A DNA stretch of 64,000 nt, taken from assembly GCA_963757065.1 (NCBI GenBank), contig CAVWQC010000007.1, positions 1-64,000 on the forward strand, written 5' to 3'. Of this stretch, positions 22,437 through 31,963 are shown piece after piece. The notes under the pieces are model-generated. The model saw nothing but the letters and a program-made list of their open reading frames with translations, did no database searches and was not told where the DNA came from. This DNA is from PNON01 sp963757065 (GTDB taxonomy: Bacteria > Chloroflexota > Anaerolineae > Anaerolineales > Anaerolineaceae). The stretch's first letter is position 1. Every line of letters starts with the position of its first letter. Both the position numbers and the translations under genes were made by a program.

Positions 22437-24548
22437 TTGCCTATTGGCGGCTGCCCTTCCTGGTCGCCGGATGGAACTTTGATCGGCTATACCTTAAATG
22501 GCGTAAAAGTGATCAATATTTCAACTGGTGAAATCAAGTCCCTGGCTACAGATCTGAATGCTTACGGTGTACAAAACAGGCATTATGTACGCATCCTGGA
22601 TTGGTCACTTTACAGCAACAAATTCATTGCGAGTGTGGCAGGATGGGAGTACTTCGGATTAACAGTATTTGATGTACCCACAGGAGATGAATTTGGTCTC
22701 ACCGGATATTCTTATCCATCCTGGAGCAGGAACGGTGAAAACATTTATTCTGCTGAATATGCAATGAATTATTATGGAGATCCTCCTTCCATAACGCGAA
22801 CCAACATCTTTACCCATGAGCCAGAAATATTAATGGGAGGATCTGAAACTGAGTTGAGCGGTGGATTTGCTCCGTATGAGACCTGGGATGGCAGGTTGAT
22901 GGTTTTTGCAGGGAGCTTTGCAGACCCGGAAGCAGAAACTATCTCACTTGTTGCAGCTCAAATGGATATAGGAGCACCAGGAAAGTTTACATTTGACCCG
23001 AATCCACATCCCATAACTTCACCGACTGATGTTTTGTGGTGGCCGGATGGCAGTACTGCGGTGGTTAAAACTGGCGACGGAAAAATAATGGTGACATACC
23101 CGTTTTCTTCTTCACCTAATATTATTTTACCGATCAGGGGCACGGACCTGCGCTGGAATACTTCCACTGATATCAAAATACCCACTCCTGAGCCCACATC
23201 GGAAGCAGCTATACCATCAGAATCCACATCATCAATTCATCCGGAATTAACGCCTTACACGCTTGGCTTTATTGGCTCTGATGCAGGAACAATACAGGAA
23301 ATCTATGAAATCCGGGCGGATGGATCCAAATTATTGCGCCCTTACCCTTCTTTTGGGATGACCAGCCCAATTACACAAATTGCCTGGTCGGCTGATGGGC
23401 AGAAAATGGTTGCACTCAGAGAATCTGGTGAATTCTACCTAACCCGGGAGATGAATAACCAGTATTTTGATTATATAGTCCCGGAGGGACTCCCTCTTTA
23501 TGCACAACCTTCCAATGGCGGAATGGTGCATGGTTTTTCATTATCGCCAAATGGACGGTATATGGCTGTGGTTTACACCCCTTATGATTCAACTACCTTT
23601 AATTGGCCTTTTGCCGAACTGCGCCTTGGTCTTAGCAACCTGGGTTTCATAGATTTGGTTGAAAACCGCTGGATCGATGTTAATATTCCTCATATTAACT
23701 CCAGTTTTGAAGGAAATGCCGCAATCCTGCTCTCACCATCCGGGTGGGCAAAAAACAACCAGGAGCTTGTGGTAACTGTCACTCAAGCCGGTAGTGAACT
23801 GACTGCACAACTCAGCAGCGGAATTGCCATGGCTTCATACCACAACGGAGCTGGAGGAGATGAGGTTACCAGCCTGATGGTTGTCAACATTTCAGGCAGT
23901 ACCACGAATATCACCCTGGATGCAGATCCATGGAGTGATCCCAGCGCAGAATATCATCCCACCTGGTCCCCCGATGGACAAATCTACTTCTATGGCAACG
24001 ACGACTCAGGCAATCCCGGATTGTATCGAATTCAACCAAATGGAAAAGATCGAACCCGTATCTCTGATAGCGATGTGCTATTTGTCAATTTCCCACCTTA
24101 CAGTATTTGCCCGGACGGTAAAAAGATTGTAAGTCTCAGTGAACGATTACCGGATGGAACGCTGGGCTGGGCTATCACCAACCCGGACGGCAGCAGCCCA
24201 ATACTTCTGCAACCGGCTGTCAGCCCGGGTGAGATGCCGGTCTGGTCACCGGACGCGAGCCGGCTGGCCTGGTTTGGTTTTGACCCGGGATTCGCACCAA
24301 AGATCAACATTATCAATGCCGATGGGAGTCGACTTACCGGATTCAATCTGCCAGGCGGGTTGTCGGGGGGCTTACAATTGGCCTGGTCACCCGATGGGGA
24401 TTGGCTAACTTTCAGGTTCAGTAATGAAGATGGCGGCAGTGGATTATATGTAATTCGTCCTGACGGAACCGGAATACAGTTAATTTCGCAGGATATGCTG
24501 GACTATTCTCAAATGATCTGGTCGCCGGAGGTTTTGAGTCAGCCATGA
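22437..24548 (+). CDS. TolB/WD40-like beta-propeller, 3' part of the frameshifted gene
   Basis: The frame opens at 22371 and reads SEDAIILADPNGG before the TTG at 22437, so the nominal start is not a true start and no ribosome binding site precedes it. Its 703 residues hold two further propeller-like sections with repeated 'PSWSPDG', 'IAWSADGQ', 'PTWSPDGQI', 'PVWSPDASRLAW' and 'LAWSPDGDWL' motifs, typical of TolB/PD40 blades. A Pro/Thr/Ser-rich linker near residues 240-265 divides them. The two sections look like separate exported domains of one long protein. Confidence 0.75.
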   Translation: MPIGGCPSWSPDGTLIGYTLNGVKVINISTGEIKSLATDLNAYGVQNRHYVRILDWSLYSNKFIASVAGWEYFGLTVFDVPTGDEFGLTGYSYPSWSRNGENIYSAEYAMNYYGDPPSITRTNIFTHEPEILMGGSETELSGGFAPYETWDGRLMVFAGSFADPEAETISLVAAQMDIGAPGKFTFDPNPHPITSPTDVLWWPDGSTAVVKTGDGKIMVTYPFSSSPNIILPIRGTDLRWNTSTDIKIPTPEPTSEAAIPSESTSSIHPELTPYTLGFIGSDAGTIQEIYEIRADGSKLLRPYPSFGMTSPITQIAWSADGQKMVALRESGEFYLTREMNNQYFDYIVPEGLPLYAQPSNGGMVHGFSLSPNGRYMAVVYTPYDSTTFNWPFAELRLGLSNLGFIDLVENRWIDVNIPHINSSFEGNAAILLSPSGWAKNNQELVVTVTQAGSELTAQLSSGIAMASYHNGAGGDEVTSLMVVNISGSTTNITLDADPWSDPSAEYHPTWSPDGQIYFYGNDDSGNPGLYRIQPNGKDRTRISDSDVLFVNFPPYSICPDGKKIVSLSERLPDGTLGWAITNPDGSSPILLQPAVSPGEMPVWSPDASRLAWFGFDPGFAPKINIINADGSRLTGFNLPGGLSGGLQLAWSPDGDWLTFRFSNEDGGSGLYVIRPDGTGIQLISQDMLDYSQMIWSPEVLSQP

Positions 24549-24820
24549 TGCCATATTGGCAGCTATTCAATGAGTGCTGCCTAAGATCATCTACAATGAG
24601 AATTATTTTAAATTCTGTAGACCTTCATAAGGGTACTAGATTTTGGATAATTAAAAGTAAGTGGGGTTGGAATAATATTATGCGGTATTGTTGTTTCATG
24701 AGATCTAGTAGAAGTTTTTTTGATAACCGCATGAATGTGCTTAATTCATAAATTCCTGATGATTAAACTAATTCTATTGATGTAGAATAATATTAGCAAT
24801 GATGCTATCTAGATAGGAAA

Positions 24821-25411
24821 GTGAAAGTTACTAATCAAATGGAAAAGAACCCACAAAAACGGAAAGATAGTAATGGAGAAGGGAAAGATAACCCCGCATT
24901 GAGTAAGGTGATCGAGAAGAATATTCGGACGATCATTCACCTGCGCACAAAAGCCGAACATGAACGCAACCTTCAAGATCGAATTGCCGATGGTATCACT
25001 TCATTTTCCGGCAGGATGATCTTTGCGTATGTCCATATCGTCTGGTTTGTTGTCTGGATCCTGCTTAATACCGGATGGTTTGGTTTAAAACCTTTTGATC
25101 CATTCCCCTATGGACTCCTGACCATGATCGTTTCCCTGGAAGCCATTTTCCTGTCAACATTTGTGCTCATCAGCCAGAATCGCCTGGCTAAAGAGTCTGA
25201 ACGCAGGGCTGATCTGGACCTACATATTGGATTGCTGACAGAGCACGAACTGACCCGGGTACTTCAAATGTTGGATGCCATTCAAGACAAGCTGGATATT
25301 GTTGATCATGAAAACAGCGACCTGGCTGATCTTGAGATGGAGACAAAGCCGGAAGATGTGCTGGCTGAGATCCAACGCCTTCAAGAGATGGAAATAAGCA
25401 GCAGGGAATAG
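24821..25411 (+). CDS. DUF1003 family membrane protein
   Basis: The 196-residue protein has a charged N-terminal region, the DUF1003 hallmark RIADGITSFSGRMIFAYVHI leading into transmembrane helix 1 (about 68-88), a short loop with FDPFPYGLL, helix 2 (MIVSLEAIFLSTFVLI), then SQNRLAKESERRADLDLHI and a C-terminal coiled-coil. The function is unknown. The GTG at 24821 sits directly on an AGGAAA sequence, so the ATG at 24839 is an alternative start. It ends 1 bp before the next gene, suggesting cotranscription with the following kinase. Confidence 0.85.
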   Translation: MKVTNQMEKNPQKRKDSNGEGKDNPALSKVIEKNIRTIIHLRTKAEHERNLQDRIADGITSFSGRMIFAYVHIVWFVVWILLNTGWFGLKPFDPFPYGLLTMIVSLEAIFLSTFVLISQNRLAKESERRADLDLHIGLLTEHELTRVLQMLDAIQDKLDIVDHENSDLADLEMETKPEDVLAEIQRLQEMEISSRE

Positions 25412-25412
25412 A

Positions 25413-26078
25413 ATGGGACATACCTCGTTGGATTCACTGAGTTTTGAAAACGATAATACATATCAAAACATTTTCGATTCCATTATTGATGGACTAATCA
25501 TTTGTGATCTGGAAACAGGTAATATTGTTAAGGCAAACTCAGCAGCCAGTAAAATGCATGGCTATCTACAAAATGAATTTATTGGACAACCCATCTTATT
25601 GATCATCCATCCGGATTACCAGAAAATATTCAATAAGAACTTTCAAGCTTTTCAGTCTGGCGGATTATTTGATATTCAGGCAAAGCATATAAGCAGAAAT
25701 GGTTCCATATTGTACGCTGAGTGGCACGGTACAGCATTAATATATCAGGATCGACCATGCCTGGTAAGTATTATCCACGACATCACTTTCAGGATTCAGG
25801 AAGAACAATTACTTCGCGAACATGTTGAAACGAGGACTTTAGAGCAGACTACATTGCTTAAAATCTCTCATACCCTGGCGTCCACATTGGAACTGCAGCC
25901 CGGCTTGATCCTTGACCAATTGCATGAGATCATTGAATATAACCATGGCGGATTATTCGCCTTGCAAGACTCTGCGATTGTCACCCTGGCCATGCGCGGG
26001 ACTCCTTTACTGGAACAATCCAACCCCATCCACATTCCAGTTAATAAGCCCGGAAATTTTAGCTACACTTTTCAATGA
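25413..26078 (+). CDS. PAS-GAF sensor kinase, 5' part of a frameshifted gene
   Basis: This frame encodes a PAS domain (residues 15-130, with DGLIICDLETGNIVKANSAA and SIIHDITFRIQEE) and the first half of a GAF domain (about 145 onward, LKISHTLASTLELQ). It then stops at 26076 in the middle of the domain. The +1 frame carries on the GAF domain without a break, and removing one T from the TTTT at 26057-26060 restores GNLATLFNEH. The start ATG lies 1 bp after the DUF1003 gene. Confidence 0.8.
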   Translation: MGHTSLDSLSFENDNTYQNIFDSIIDGLIICDLETGNIVKANSAASKMHGYLQNEFIGQPILLIIHPDYQKIFNKNFQAFQSGGLFDIQAKHISRNGSILYAEWHGTALIYQDRPCLVSIIHDITFRIQEEQLLREHVETRTLEQTTLLKISHTLASTLELQPGLILDQLHEIIEYNHGGLFALQDSAIVTLAMRGTPLLEQSNPIHIPVNKPGNFSYTFQ

Positions 26079-26982
26079 GCATAAACCGATCCGGATCGCC
26101 AACCTGTGGAGCGACAACCCGCAGGCGCAATTTTTGCATTCGCTTATGGTGAATAACGGGGCTATACTGCTTGAAGGGATGCAGTCCTGGATGTGGGTAC
26201 CATTGGCGGTGAAAGGAAGAATCATCGGAGGAATAGGTGTTGCTGATGCCAGGAAGAATTATTATACTGCGCATCATGCTGACCTGGCTCTCAGCGTAGC
26301 CAACCAGGCTGCGATCACCATGATCAATACTGAATTATATGGGCAAGCACAGGAACTGGCTGTTTTGGAAGAACGACAGAGCCTTGCTCGAAACCTCCAT
26401 GACGCGATCAACCAATCCCTTTTTTCGGCCGGCTTGATCGCCGAAGTATTACCGCGCTTATGGGACCGGGATCAGGCTGAGGCACGGAATGCACTCGAGG
26501 ATCTGCGCCGTTTGACACGCGGTGCACAGGCAGAAATGCGTGCATTGTTGGCAGAGCTGCGTCCTTCCACACTTACTGATGCTGACCTGGGTGATCTATT
26601 GCGTTTACTGGGAAATGCACACTCCGGTCGGACGAATACACAGGTCAATATTTCGGTGGTGGAAAATACACTGTTACCAGCACCGGTACAAATTGCATTC
26701 TACCGGGTGTGCCAGGAAGCGCTTTTTAATGTCGCCAAACATTCCAAGGCTAAGAATGTTGAAATTATTCTTAAGCAGGAAGGTGATACTATAAATTTGA
26801 GCATCGTGGATGATGGACTGGGTTTTGATCCTGATCAATCCATCCCGGGGCACTTTGGTGTAAACATGATGCGTGAAAGGGCAGAAGCGGTGGGAGCAAA
26901 ATTATCAATCATCAGCAAACCCGGATCAGGTACAAAACTGATGATCCAATGGGTAAAAACCCCAACCAAGGAGGTTGTGTAA
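26059..26982 (+). CDS. NarL/LiaS-type histidine kinase, 3' part of the frameshifted gene
   Basis: The frame continues the GAF domain (MQSWMWVPLAVKGRIIGGIG) and then shows a HisKA_3 dimerisation domain with phospho-acceptor His at 26398 (ARNLHDAINQSLFSAGLIAE) and an HATPase domain (CQEALFNVAKHSKA, VDDGLGFDPD, GHFGVNMMRERAEAVGA). Together with the 5' part it forms a soluble or peripheral PAS-GAF kinase of about 520 residues. Its stop codon overlaps the start of the response regulator (TAATG), so they are a cognate pair. Confidence 0.85.
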   Translation, partial: LATLFNEHKPIRIANLWSDNPQAQFLHSLMVNNGAILLEGMQSWMWVPLAVKGRIIGGIGVADARKNYYTAHHADLALSVANQAAITMINTELYGQAQELAVLEERQSLARNLHDAINQSLFSAGLIAEVLPRLWDRDQAEARNALEDLRRLTRGAQAEMRALLAELRPSTLTDADLGDLLRLLGNAHSGRTNTQVNISVVENTLLPAPVQIAFYRVCQEALFNVAKHSKAKNVEIILKQEGDTINLSIVDDGLGFDPDQSIPGHFGVNMMRERAEAVGAKLSIISKPGSGTKLMIQWVKTPTKEVV

Positions 26983-27626
26983 TGGTATCCCCTATAAAGC
27001 CCATTCGAGTCATGATCGTTGACGACTACACCATGGTTCGGCGTGGACTGACAACCTTCTTAAAAGCTTATGATGACCTTGAACTTGCAGGAGAAGCTGA
27101 AAGTGCCGAATCAGCCATCACACTTTGTGCTGAAGTGTTGCCGGATGTGATCCTCATGGATATGGTTTTACCGGCGATGGATGGTGCGACAGCTACTCGT
27201 ATCATCAGGAAGCAGTTTCCACAGGTTCAAGTCATTGCACTGACCAGCTTCAAAGAAGGCGACCTGATAAAGAATGCATTGGAAGCCGGGGCAATTGGTT
27301 ATCTGCTTAAAGATGTATCTGCCGATGATCTAGCCCGGGCGATCCGGGCTGCGCATTCCGGAAAGGCAACACTCTCCCCCGAAGCCGCCGAAGTTCTTGT
27401 CCAGGCAGCACATCAGCCGCCTCCGCCGGGTTTGGACCTTACGGAGCGGGAGAGGGATGTTTTAGCCCTGATGATCGAAGGCTTGAACAATACACAGATC
27501 GCTGGAAGGCTGCATGTAAGCCCATCCACCATTAAATCCCATGTCAGCAATATTTTATCCAAACTAGGTGTCGCCAGCCGAACAGAAGCTGTAACTCTTG
27601 CACTTCGCAACCATATCATAGTCTGA
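26982..27626 (+). CDS. NarL/FixJ-family response regulator
   Basis: The 214-residue protein has a receiver with DD at 14-15, phospho-acceptor Asp60 (PDVILMDMVLPAMDG), Thr/Ser and Lys at LLKDVSADDLARA, then a Pro-rich linker and a LuxR-type HTH (LTERERDVLALMIEGLNNTQIAGRL is the helix pair, TIKSHVSNILSKLGV the recognition region). The start at 26982 is chosen because AAGGAGG lies 7 bases upstream and it overlaps the kinase stop. It is the output of the preceding PAS-GAF kinase. Confidence 0.93.
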   Translation: MVSPIKPIRVMIVDDYTMVRRGLTTFLKAYDDLELAGEAESAESAITLCAEVLPDVILMDMVLPAMDGATATRIIRKQFPQVQVIALTSFKEGDLIKNALEAGAIGYLLKDVSADDLARAIRAAHSGKATLSPEAAEVLVQAAHQPPPPGLDLTERERDVLALMIEGLNNTQIAGRLHVSPSTIKSHVSNILSKLGVASRTEAVTLALRNHIIV

Positions 27627-27636
27627 TATACGCATA

Positions 27637-27706
27637 TCTCCCCCAAGTGGAGTAGAACCACACTCCCCGACTGAAGGATGAAGCCGGGGAGCGTTCATTA
27701 TATGAT
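27637..27706 (+). repeat. Intergenic hairpin element H, copy 1
   Basis: One of three copies sharing TCTCCCCCAA, a 7-bp or longer ACTCCCC.../...GGGGAGT-type hairpin with GGATG in the loop, and a trailing ATGAT. Here the main arms are ACACTCCCCG (27660-27669) and CGGGGAGCGT (27685-27694) with one mismatch. It begins 10 bases after the response regulator stop and may act as a terminator, though it has no clean U-tract. Confidence 0.7.
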
Positions 27707-27810
27707 TAGATTCCAAAAGGTAATTATTGTGTAGAGAATCATAAATCAACCTTACAGGTAAGGTATCAGGACAATCGGTATCCTTATTACCGGGAAAGAA
27801 TTAGTGATCA

Positions 27811-29718
27811 GTGGAAACGACAATTGAACATGTACCCAAACACATAAAAAAAATATTGTATGGGGTGAAAGAATTATCTCTGACAGATTCAGAGCTTCGT
27901 TACCGCCGCTTGTTTGAAACATCTCAGGACGGGATATTAATCCTGGACGCTCATTTAGGAACAATTATTGATGTAAACCCATACCTGGTCCATATGCTGG
28001 GATATACACGACAGGAGTTTTTAGGGAAAAAAATATGGGAAATGGGTGCATTTATAGATATTAAAGCATCGCAAGTCTCGTTCGAGGAGCTTCAAAAGAA
28101 TGAATACATCCGATATGAAGATCTGCTCCTTACTTCAAAAAGCGGTAACCTGATTCAGGTTGAATTCATAAGCAATGTTTATCTTGTCGGTGATGAAAAA
28201 GTAATCCAATGTCAGATTCGGGATATAACAGAGCGAAAATTGATACAGCTTGCACATGAAAAGAATGAGAAGAAATACTATGATCTGGTTAATCAAAGCC
28301 CGGAAGGTGTATTCATTATCGAATTATCCGGAAATATATTAACAGTCAATACAGCCATGTGTAATCAGCTTGGTTACAGTCAGGAGGAATTTCTTGTTTT
28401 GACCATTTGGGATATTATCCCTGACAAATATTTGGACCAATATAAGATTAGCATTACTAAAATATTAGAGGGAAACAGCCTGGAAGAAGTGGCAGAATAC
28501 AAGATCCAGGGAAAAGATGGGAAGATATCTTACGTAGAGATCTTATCAGCGCCACGTTATAGTGGTGAAGATATAATAGGATTTCAGGGAATTGCACGTG
28601 ATATCACCACACGCACAGCCAGCAAGGAACAGATTCAACGCCAAGTTCATTACCTATCAGCTTTAAGCGGGATCGATAAAGTCATTGCGGCGAATTTTGA
28701 TCTTGAACTCAGTCTTTCTCAAATTCTCAACCATATTGTTAAAGAACTATCAGTTGATGCGGCCGACTTCTTAATATTTAATCCGAGCAGGCAACTGCTG
28801 GAATTCTGTGCCGCCCGTGGTTTTTACAGCAGGGTTATCAGGAATACACAATTACATCTAGGGGAGAGTTATGCCGGTCGTGCTGCGCAACAACGCCAAA
28901 TTATTCACATTTCAAATCTAAAAACTATAACAGACACACAGTTATTCGAGACGATTATTTCTGAAGATAGTTTTGTCAGTTATTTTGGCCTGCCGTTGCT
29001 AATGAAGGGTGAGATAAAAGGAGTATTGGAAATCTTTAATCGCACCTTACTCGAACCAGATGCTGAATGGTACGATTTCCTTAATACTCTGGCTGGACAG
29101 GCATCCATAGCGATAGAGATTGCCACACTTTTTGAGAGTCTTCAACATTTCAACAATGAATTGACCCTGGCCTATAATGCTACGATTGAAGGCTGGTCGC
29201 ATGCACTTGACTTACGTGATAAAGAGACGGAGGGACATACCAGACGGGTAACTGAATTGGCCATGAAACTCTCGCGTGCTTTTGGTTTAAGTGAGGCAGA
29301 ACTAATACAAATCCGTTGGGGAGCATTGTTGCACGACATTGGAAAGATGGGTGTACCGGACTCCATTCTACATAAACCCGGGCCTTTATCAGAAGATGAA
29401 TGGGTGGTTATGAAAAAGCATCCTACCTTCGCATATGAGATGCTCGCACCAATTAAATATATGCGATTGGCTCTGGATATTCCATACTATCATCACGAAA
29501 AATGGGATGGCACTGGTTATCCTTTTGGATTAATAGGACCACAGATCCCCCTGGTGGCACGCATCTTTGCGGTGGTGGATGTCTGGGATGCTTTGCATTC
29601 CGACCGCCCTTATCGATCTGCATGGGCAGAGGAAAAAGTACGTGAACATATCATGAACTCTTCTGGAACACACTTTGACCCCCAGGTAGTAAATATTTTC
29701 ATGCAGCTTCCCCGTTAA
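27811..29718 (+). CDS. PAS-PAS-GAF-HD-GYP protein, probable c-di-GMP phosphodiesterase
   Basis: The 635-residue protein has two PAS domains (about 28-150 and 155-275), a GAF domain (285-440) and a C-terminal HD-GYP domain (455-630). The metal/catalytic residues are intact: LRDKETEGHTRRV, HDIGKMG with His508-Asp509, and HHEKWDGTGYP from His561. HD-GYP enzymes hydrolyse cyclic di-GMP. No transmembrane segment is visible, so it acts in the cytoplasm. The GTG start at 27811 has only a weak upstream GGGAAAG. A close paralogue lies at 41762-45564. Confidence 0.9.
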   Translation: METTIEHVPKHIKKILYGVKELSLTDSELRYRRLFETSQDGILILDAHLGTIIDVNPYLVHMLGYTRQEFLGKKIWEMGAFIDIKASQVSFEELQKNEYIRYEDLLLTSKSGNLIQVEFISNVYLVGDEKVIQCQIRDITERKLIQLAHEKNEKKYYDLVNQSPEGVFIIELSGNILTVNTAMCNQLGYSQEEFLVLTIWDIIPDKYLDQYKISITKILEGNSLEEVAEYKIQGKDGKISYVEILSAPRYSGEDIIGFQGIARDITTRTASKEQIQRQVHYLSALSGIDKVIAANFDLELSLSQILNHIVKELSVDAADFLIFNPSRQLLEFCAARGFYSRVIRNTQLHLGESYAGRAAQQRQIIHISNLKTITDTQLFETIISEDSFVSYFGLPLLMKGEIKGVLEIFNRTLLEPDAEWYDFLNTLAGQASIAIEIATLFESLQHFNNELTLAYNATIEGWSHALDLRDKETEGHTRRVTELAMKLSRAFGLSEAELIQIRWGALLHDIGKMGVPDSILHKPGPLSEDEWVVMKKHPTFAYEMLAPIKYMRLALDIPYYHHEKWDGTGYPFGLIGPQIPLVARIFAVVDVWDALHSDRPYRSAWAEEKVREHIMNSSGTHFDPQVVNIFMQLPR

Positions 29719-29725
29719 TCCCTTT

Positions 29726-29798
29726 TCTCCCCCAACTGATGTAGATAAATACTCCCCTTATGCTGGATGCGGTAGGGGAGTATTGGTCGTATTATGAT
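29726..29798 (+). repeat. Intergenic hairpin element H, copy 2
   Basis: TCTCCCCCAA at 29726, perfect arms AATACTCCCC (29748-29757) and GGGGAGTATT (29775-29784), loop containing GGATG, and ATGAT at 29794. Compared with copy 3 the fourth stem pair is T-A rather than C-G, a compensatory change. It begins 8 bases after the HD-GYP stop codon. Confidence 0.75.
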
Positions 29799-30043
29799 CT
29801 TATGCCATTTCTATACGGCAGGTTTTGTCAAATAAGCAGCTAATGGATGTACTTTAAGAATGTAAAACTTGGCAGTTCAAAGGAAATGCTATCAGGATCA
29901 GACCAACTGTTATATAGCTGAATCGTTTGGATGCTGGAATATGTTATAAAGTAATTAACTAACATTATCTGCTTATTCGATCATAAGGAAGATATTCTAC
30001 TTACTCAAATCTATGATATTGTCTGGTAGTCAGGAAAGGTTTT
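29799..30043. other. Intergenic region without recognised gene
   Basis: I see no gene, repeat or convincing promoter here. It should contain the promoter of the following kinase, whose start is preceded by GGAAAGG. Confidence 0.4.
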
Positions 30044-31960
30044 ATGAAACAAAGGGAAATGGAATTAGAAGACCTTTTTCGGGATTTCCAAACAACATTT
30101 AACCAGGCCAAACCGGAAGAAAAGAATAGTGTAGCGGCTCAGATGCGTCTATGGATGGGGGAACTGGTCGATAAGCCAGGCATACTGAATCCCGAAAACC
30201 ACATCGAAGAAGAACCAGCAGCTATTGAAGATTCCGTTATAAATTCACAAAGTATCTTTCAGCATAATAGTCTGGATTCCATCCAACGGAATATGCAAAA
30301 CCTGATGGATCACGAAATTCATTTCAGGCAAATAACTGAGAACATAGAGCAAGTATTCTGGCTGCGCGATATTCGATCCGGCCGCATTCTTTATGTAAGC
30401 CCCACATTTGAGAAAGTATGGGGGTATCCCAGAGAAAGCCTTTACGCTGATCCATCCATCCTGATTGAAAGCGTCCACAAGGAAGACCGGGTGCAGGTGA
30501 TGACCGCCAACCCCCTTAATGTAAACAAGCCAATCAACCAGGCTTACCGGATACAAACGGCAGACGGCAGCATACGATGGATCTTTGCGCGAACATTCCT
30601 GATCAGTAATGAGGGCGAAGAATCTGACCTTTTGTATTGCATTGCCCAGGACATCACCGACCAGAAGCTGGTTGAGCAAACATTACGTAAAACACTTGAC
30701 CGCACTCGTGAACAGTTTGAGCTTAGCCGCAGGATGAGCCAGGCCAGAAAGCCTGAATCTGTACTAAAAACATTAATGTCTGCCCAGGAGCTGCGTTCTG
30801 CCCAACGGGCAGCTCTACTCTTTTTTATTGATCCCAAGACAGGTCCATTCAAGGGTGTGGAACTGACGGCTGCCTGGCAATCCAACCAGCACGTTGCTCC
30901 ATGGCCTGGTGAAGCCAACATATTTGAAGAACCTTCTTTATGGAAAATGTTCCAACCAAACCGGACGGTTGTTGTCACAACGACACAATCTGACCCGCGT
31001 ATACCACCGGGTGTTCGCAAACTATTAATGGAAGGGCAATTTAAAACCCTGGTTATTTTTCCGATGTTTGCATCGGGGGAATGGCTCGGATGCCTGTTAC
31101 TTTTTTACGAGCAGGAGCAGCATTTTGAACCGATTGAACTGCGCCATTTGAAAGTGCTTGTCAGCCAGGCAACGATCACCCTCTATAACCTGCAACTGCT
31201 TGAGGTGGAGGAAGAATCACGCCACGATGCTGAACGAGCCAATGAGATAAAGACCGAGTTTCTGGCAATGATCACCCATGAACTTCGTACCCCATTGACG
31301 TCCATCATCGGGTTCACGACCACATTGTTAGCGGATGATGTCGCCTGGGAGCCGGATGAGCAAAGTGATTTTTACCAGACCATTCTGCGGGAAGCCAACC
31401 GGCTGCAGGAACTCATTGATCATCTGTTGGATCTCACCCGACTGGAAGCAGGAATGCTGCCTATTGTGCAGGAATCCCATACATTACAGGAAATCGTAAA
31501 TGATGCCTTGCCGCAATTACATAGCTTGACAAGCGCGCAGACACTTACCATTCAGTCAACTGATGATCTTCCCCCGGTTTTCGTTGATGCAAAACGGATC
31601 GCACAGGTACTTGTCAATCTGGTGCGAAACTCAGCCACATACTCCCCTGAAGGGACTGAAATAAACATCTCAGCCAGTGTTCGCGGAGATTTTATCCAGC
31701 TCAATGTCAGCGATCATGGACCGGGTATTCCATCTGACGAACATAAAAGAGTGTTTAAAGCATTTAAGAGAGGACAATTCGCTGAGTATGGTTCATCACA
31801 AGGTGCAGGATTAGGATTGGCTATTTGTAAAGGATTGGTTGAAGCCCATGGCGGCCGGATTTGGATCAAGAAGAAATCCACTCCGGGAACGACCATCTCC
31901 TTTACGATCCCACTCGATCCCATACATTCTGCAGCGGTTATGGCTGAAGAAGGACGGTAG
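30044..31960 (+). CDS. PAS-GAF sensor histidine kinase (HisKA-HATPase)
   Basis: The 638-residue protein has a polar N-terminal region (1-85), a PAS domain (about 90-215, with RDIRSGRILYVSPTFEKVWG and CIAQDITDQK), a GAF domain (225-390), the HisKA box ITHELRTPLTSIIG with His412, and an HATPase with NSATYSPEG, DHGPGIPSDE and GAGLGLAICKG. No membrane segment is present, so it senses a cytoplasmic signal. It ends 3 bp before the OmpR-type regulator. Dps, CsbD and envelope genes follow, so a stress-response role is a reasonable inference. Confidence 0.92.
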   Translation: MKQREMELEDLFRDFQTTFNQAKPEEKNSVAAQMRLWMGELVDKPGILNPENHIEEEPAAIEDSVINSQSIFQHNSLDSIQRNMQNLMDHEIHFRQITENIEQVFWLRDIRSGRILYVSPTFEKVWGYPRESLYADPSILIESVHKEDRVQVMTANPLNVNKPINQAYRIQTADGSIRWIFARTFLISNEGEESDLLYCIAQDITDQKLVEQTLRKTLDRTREQFELSRRMSQARKPESVLKTLMSAQELRSAQRAALLFFIDPKTGPFKGVELTAAWQSNQHVAPWPGEANIFEEPSLWKMFQPNRTVVVTTTQSDPRIPPGVRKLLMEGQFKTLVIFPMFASGEWLGCLLLFYEQEQHFEPIELRHLKVLVSQATITLYNLQLLEVEEESRHDAERANEIKTEFLAMITHELRTPLTSIIGFTTTLLADDVAWEPDEQSDFYQTILREANRLQELIDHLLDLTRLEAGMLPIVQESHTLQEIVNDALPQLHSLTSAQTLTIQSTDDLPPVFVDAKRIAQVLVNLVRNSATYSPEGTEINISASVRGDFIQLNVSDHGPGIPSDEHKRVFKAFKRGQFAEYGSSQGAGLGLAICKGLVEAHGGRIWIKKKSTPGTTISFTIPLDPIHSAAVMAEEGR

Positions 31961-31963
31961 ATC

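Noticed and set aside
24545..24751. A 68-residue frame after the propeller gene.
   Set aside because: No ribosome binding site, atypical composition and no recognisable domain.
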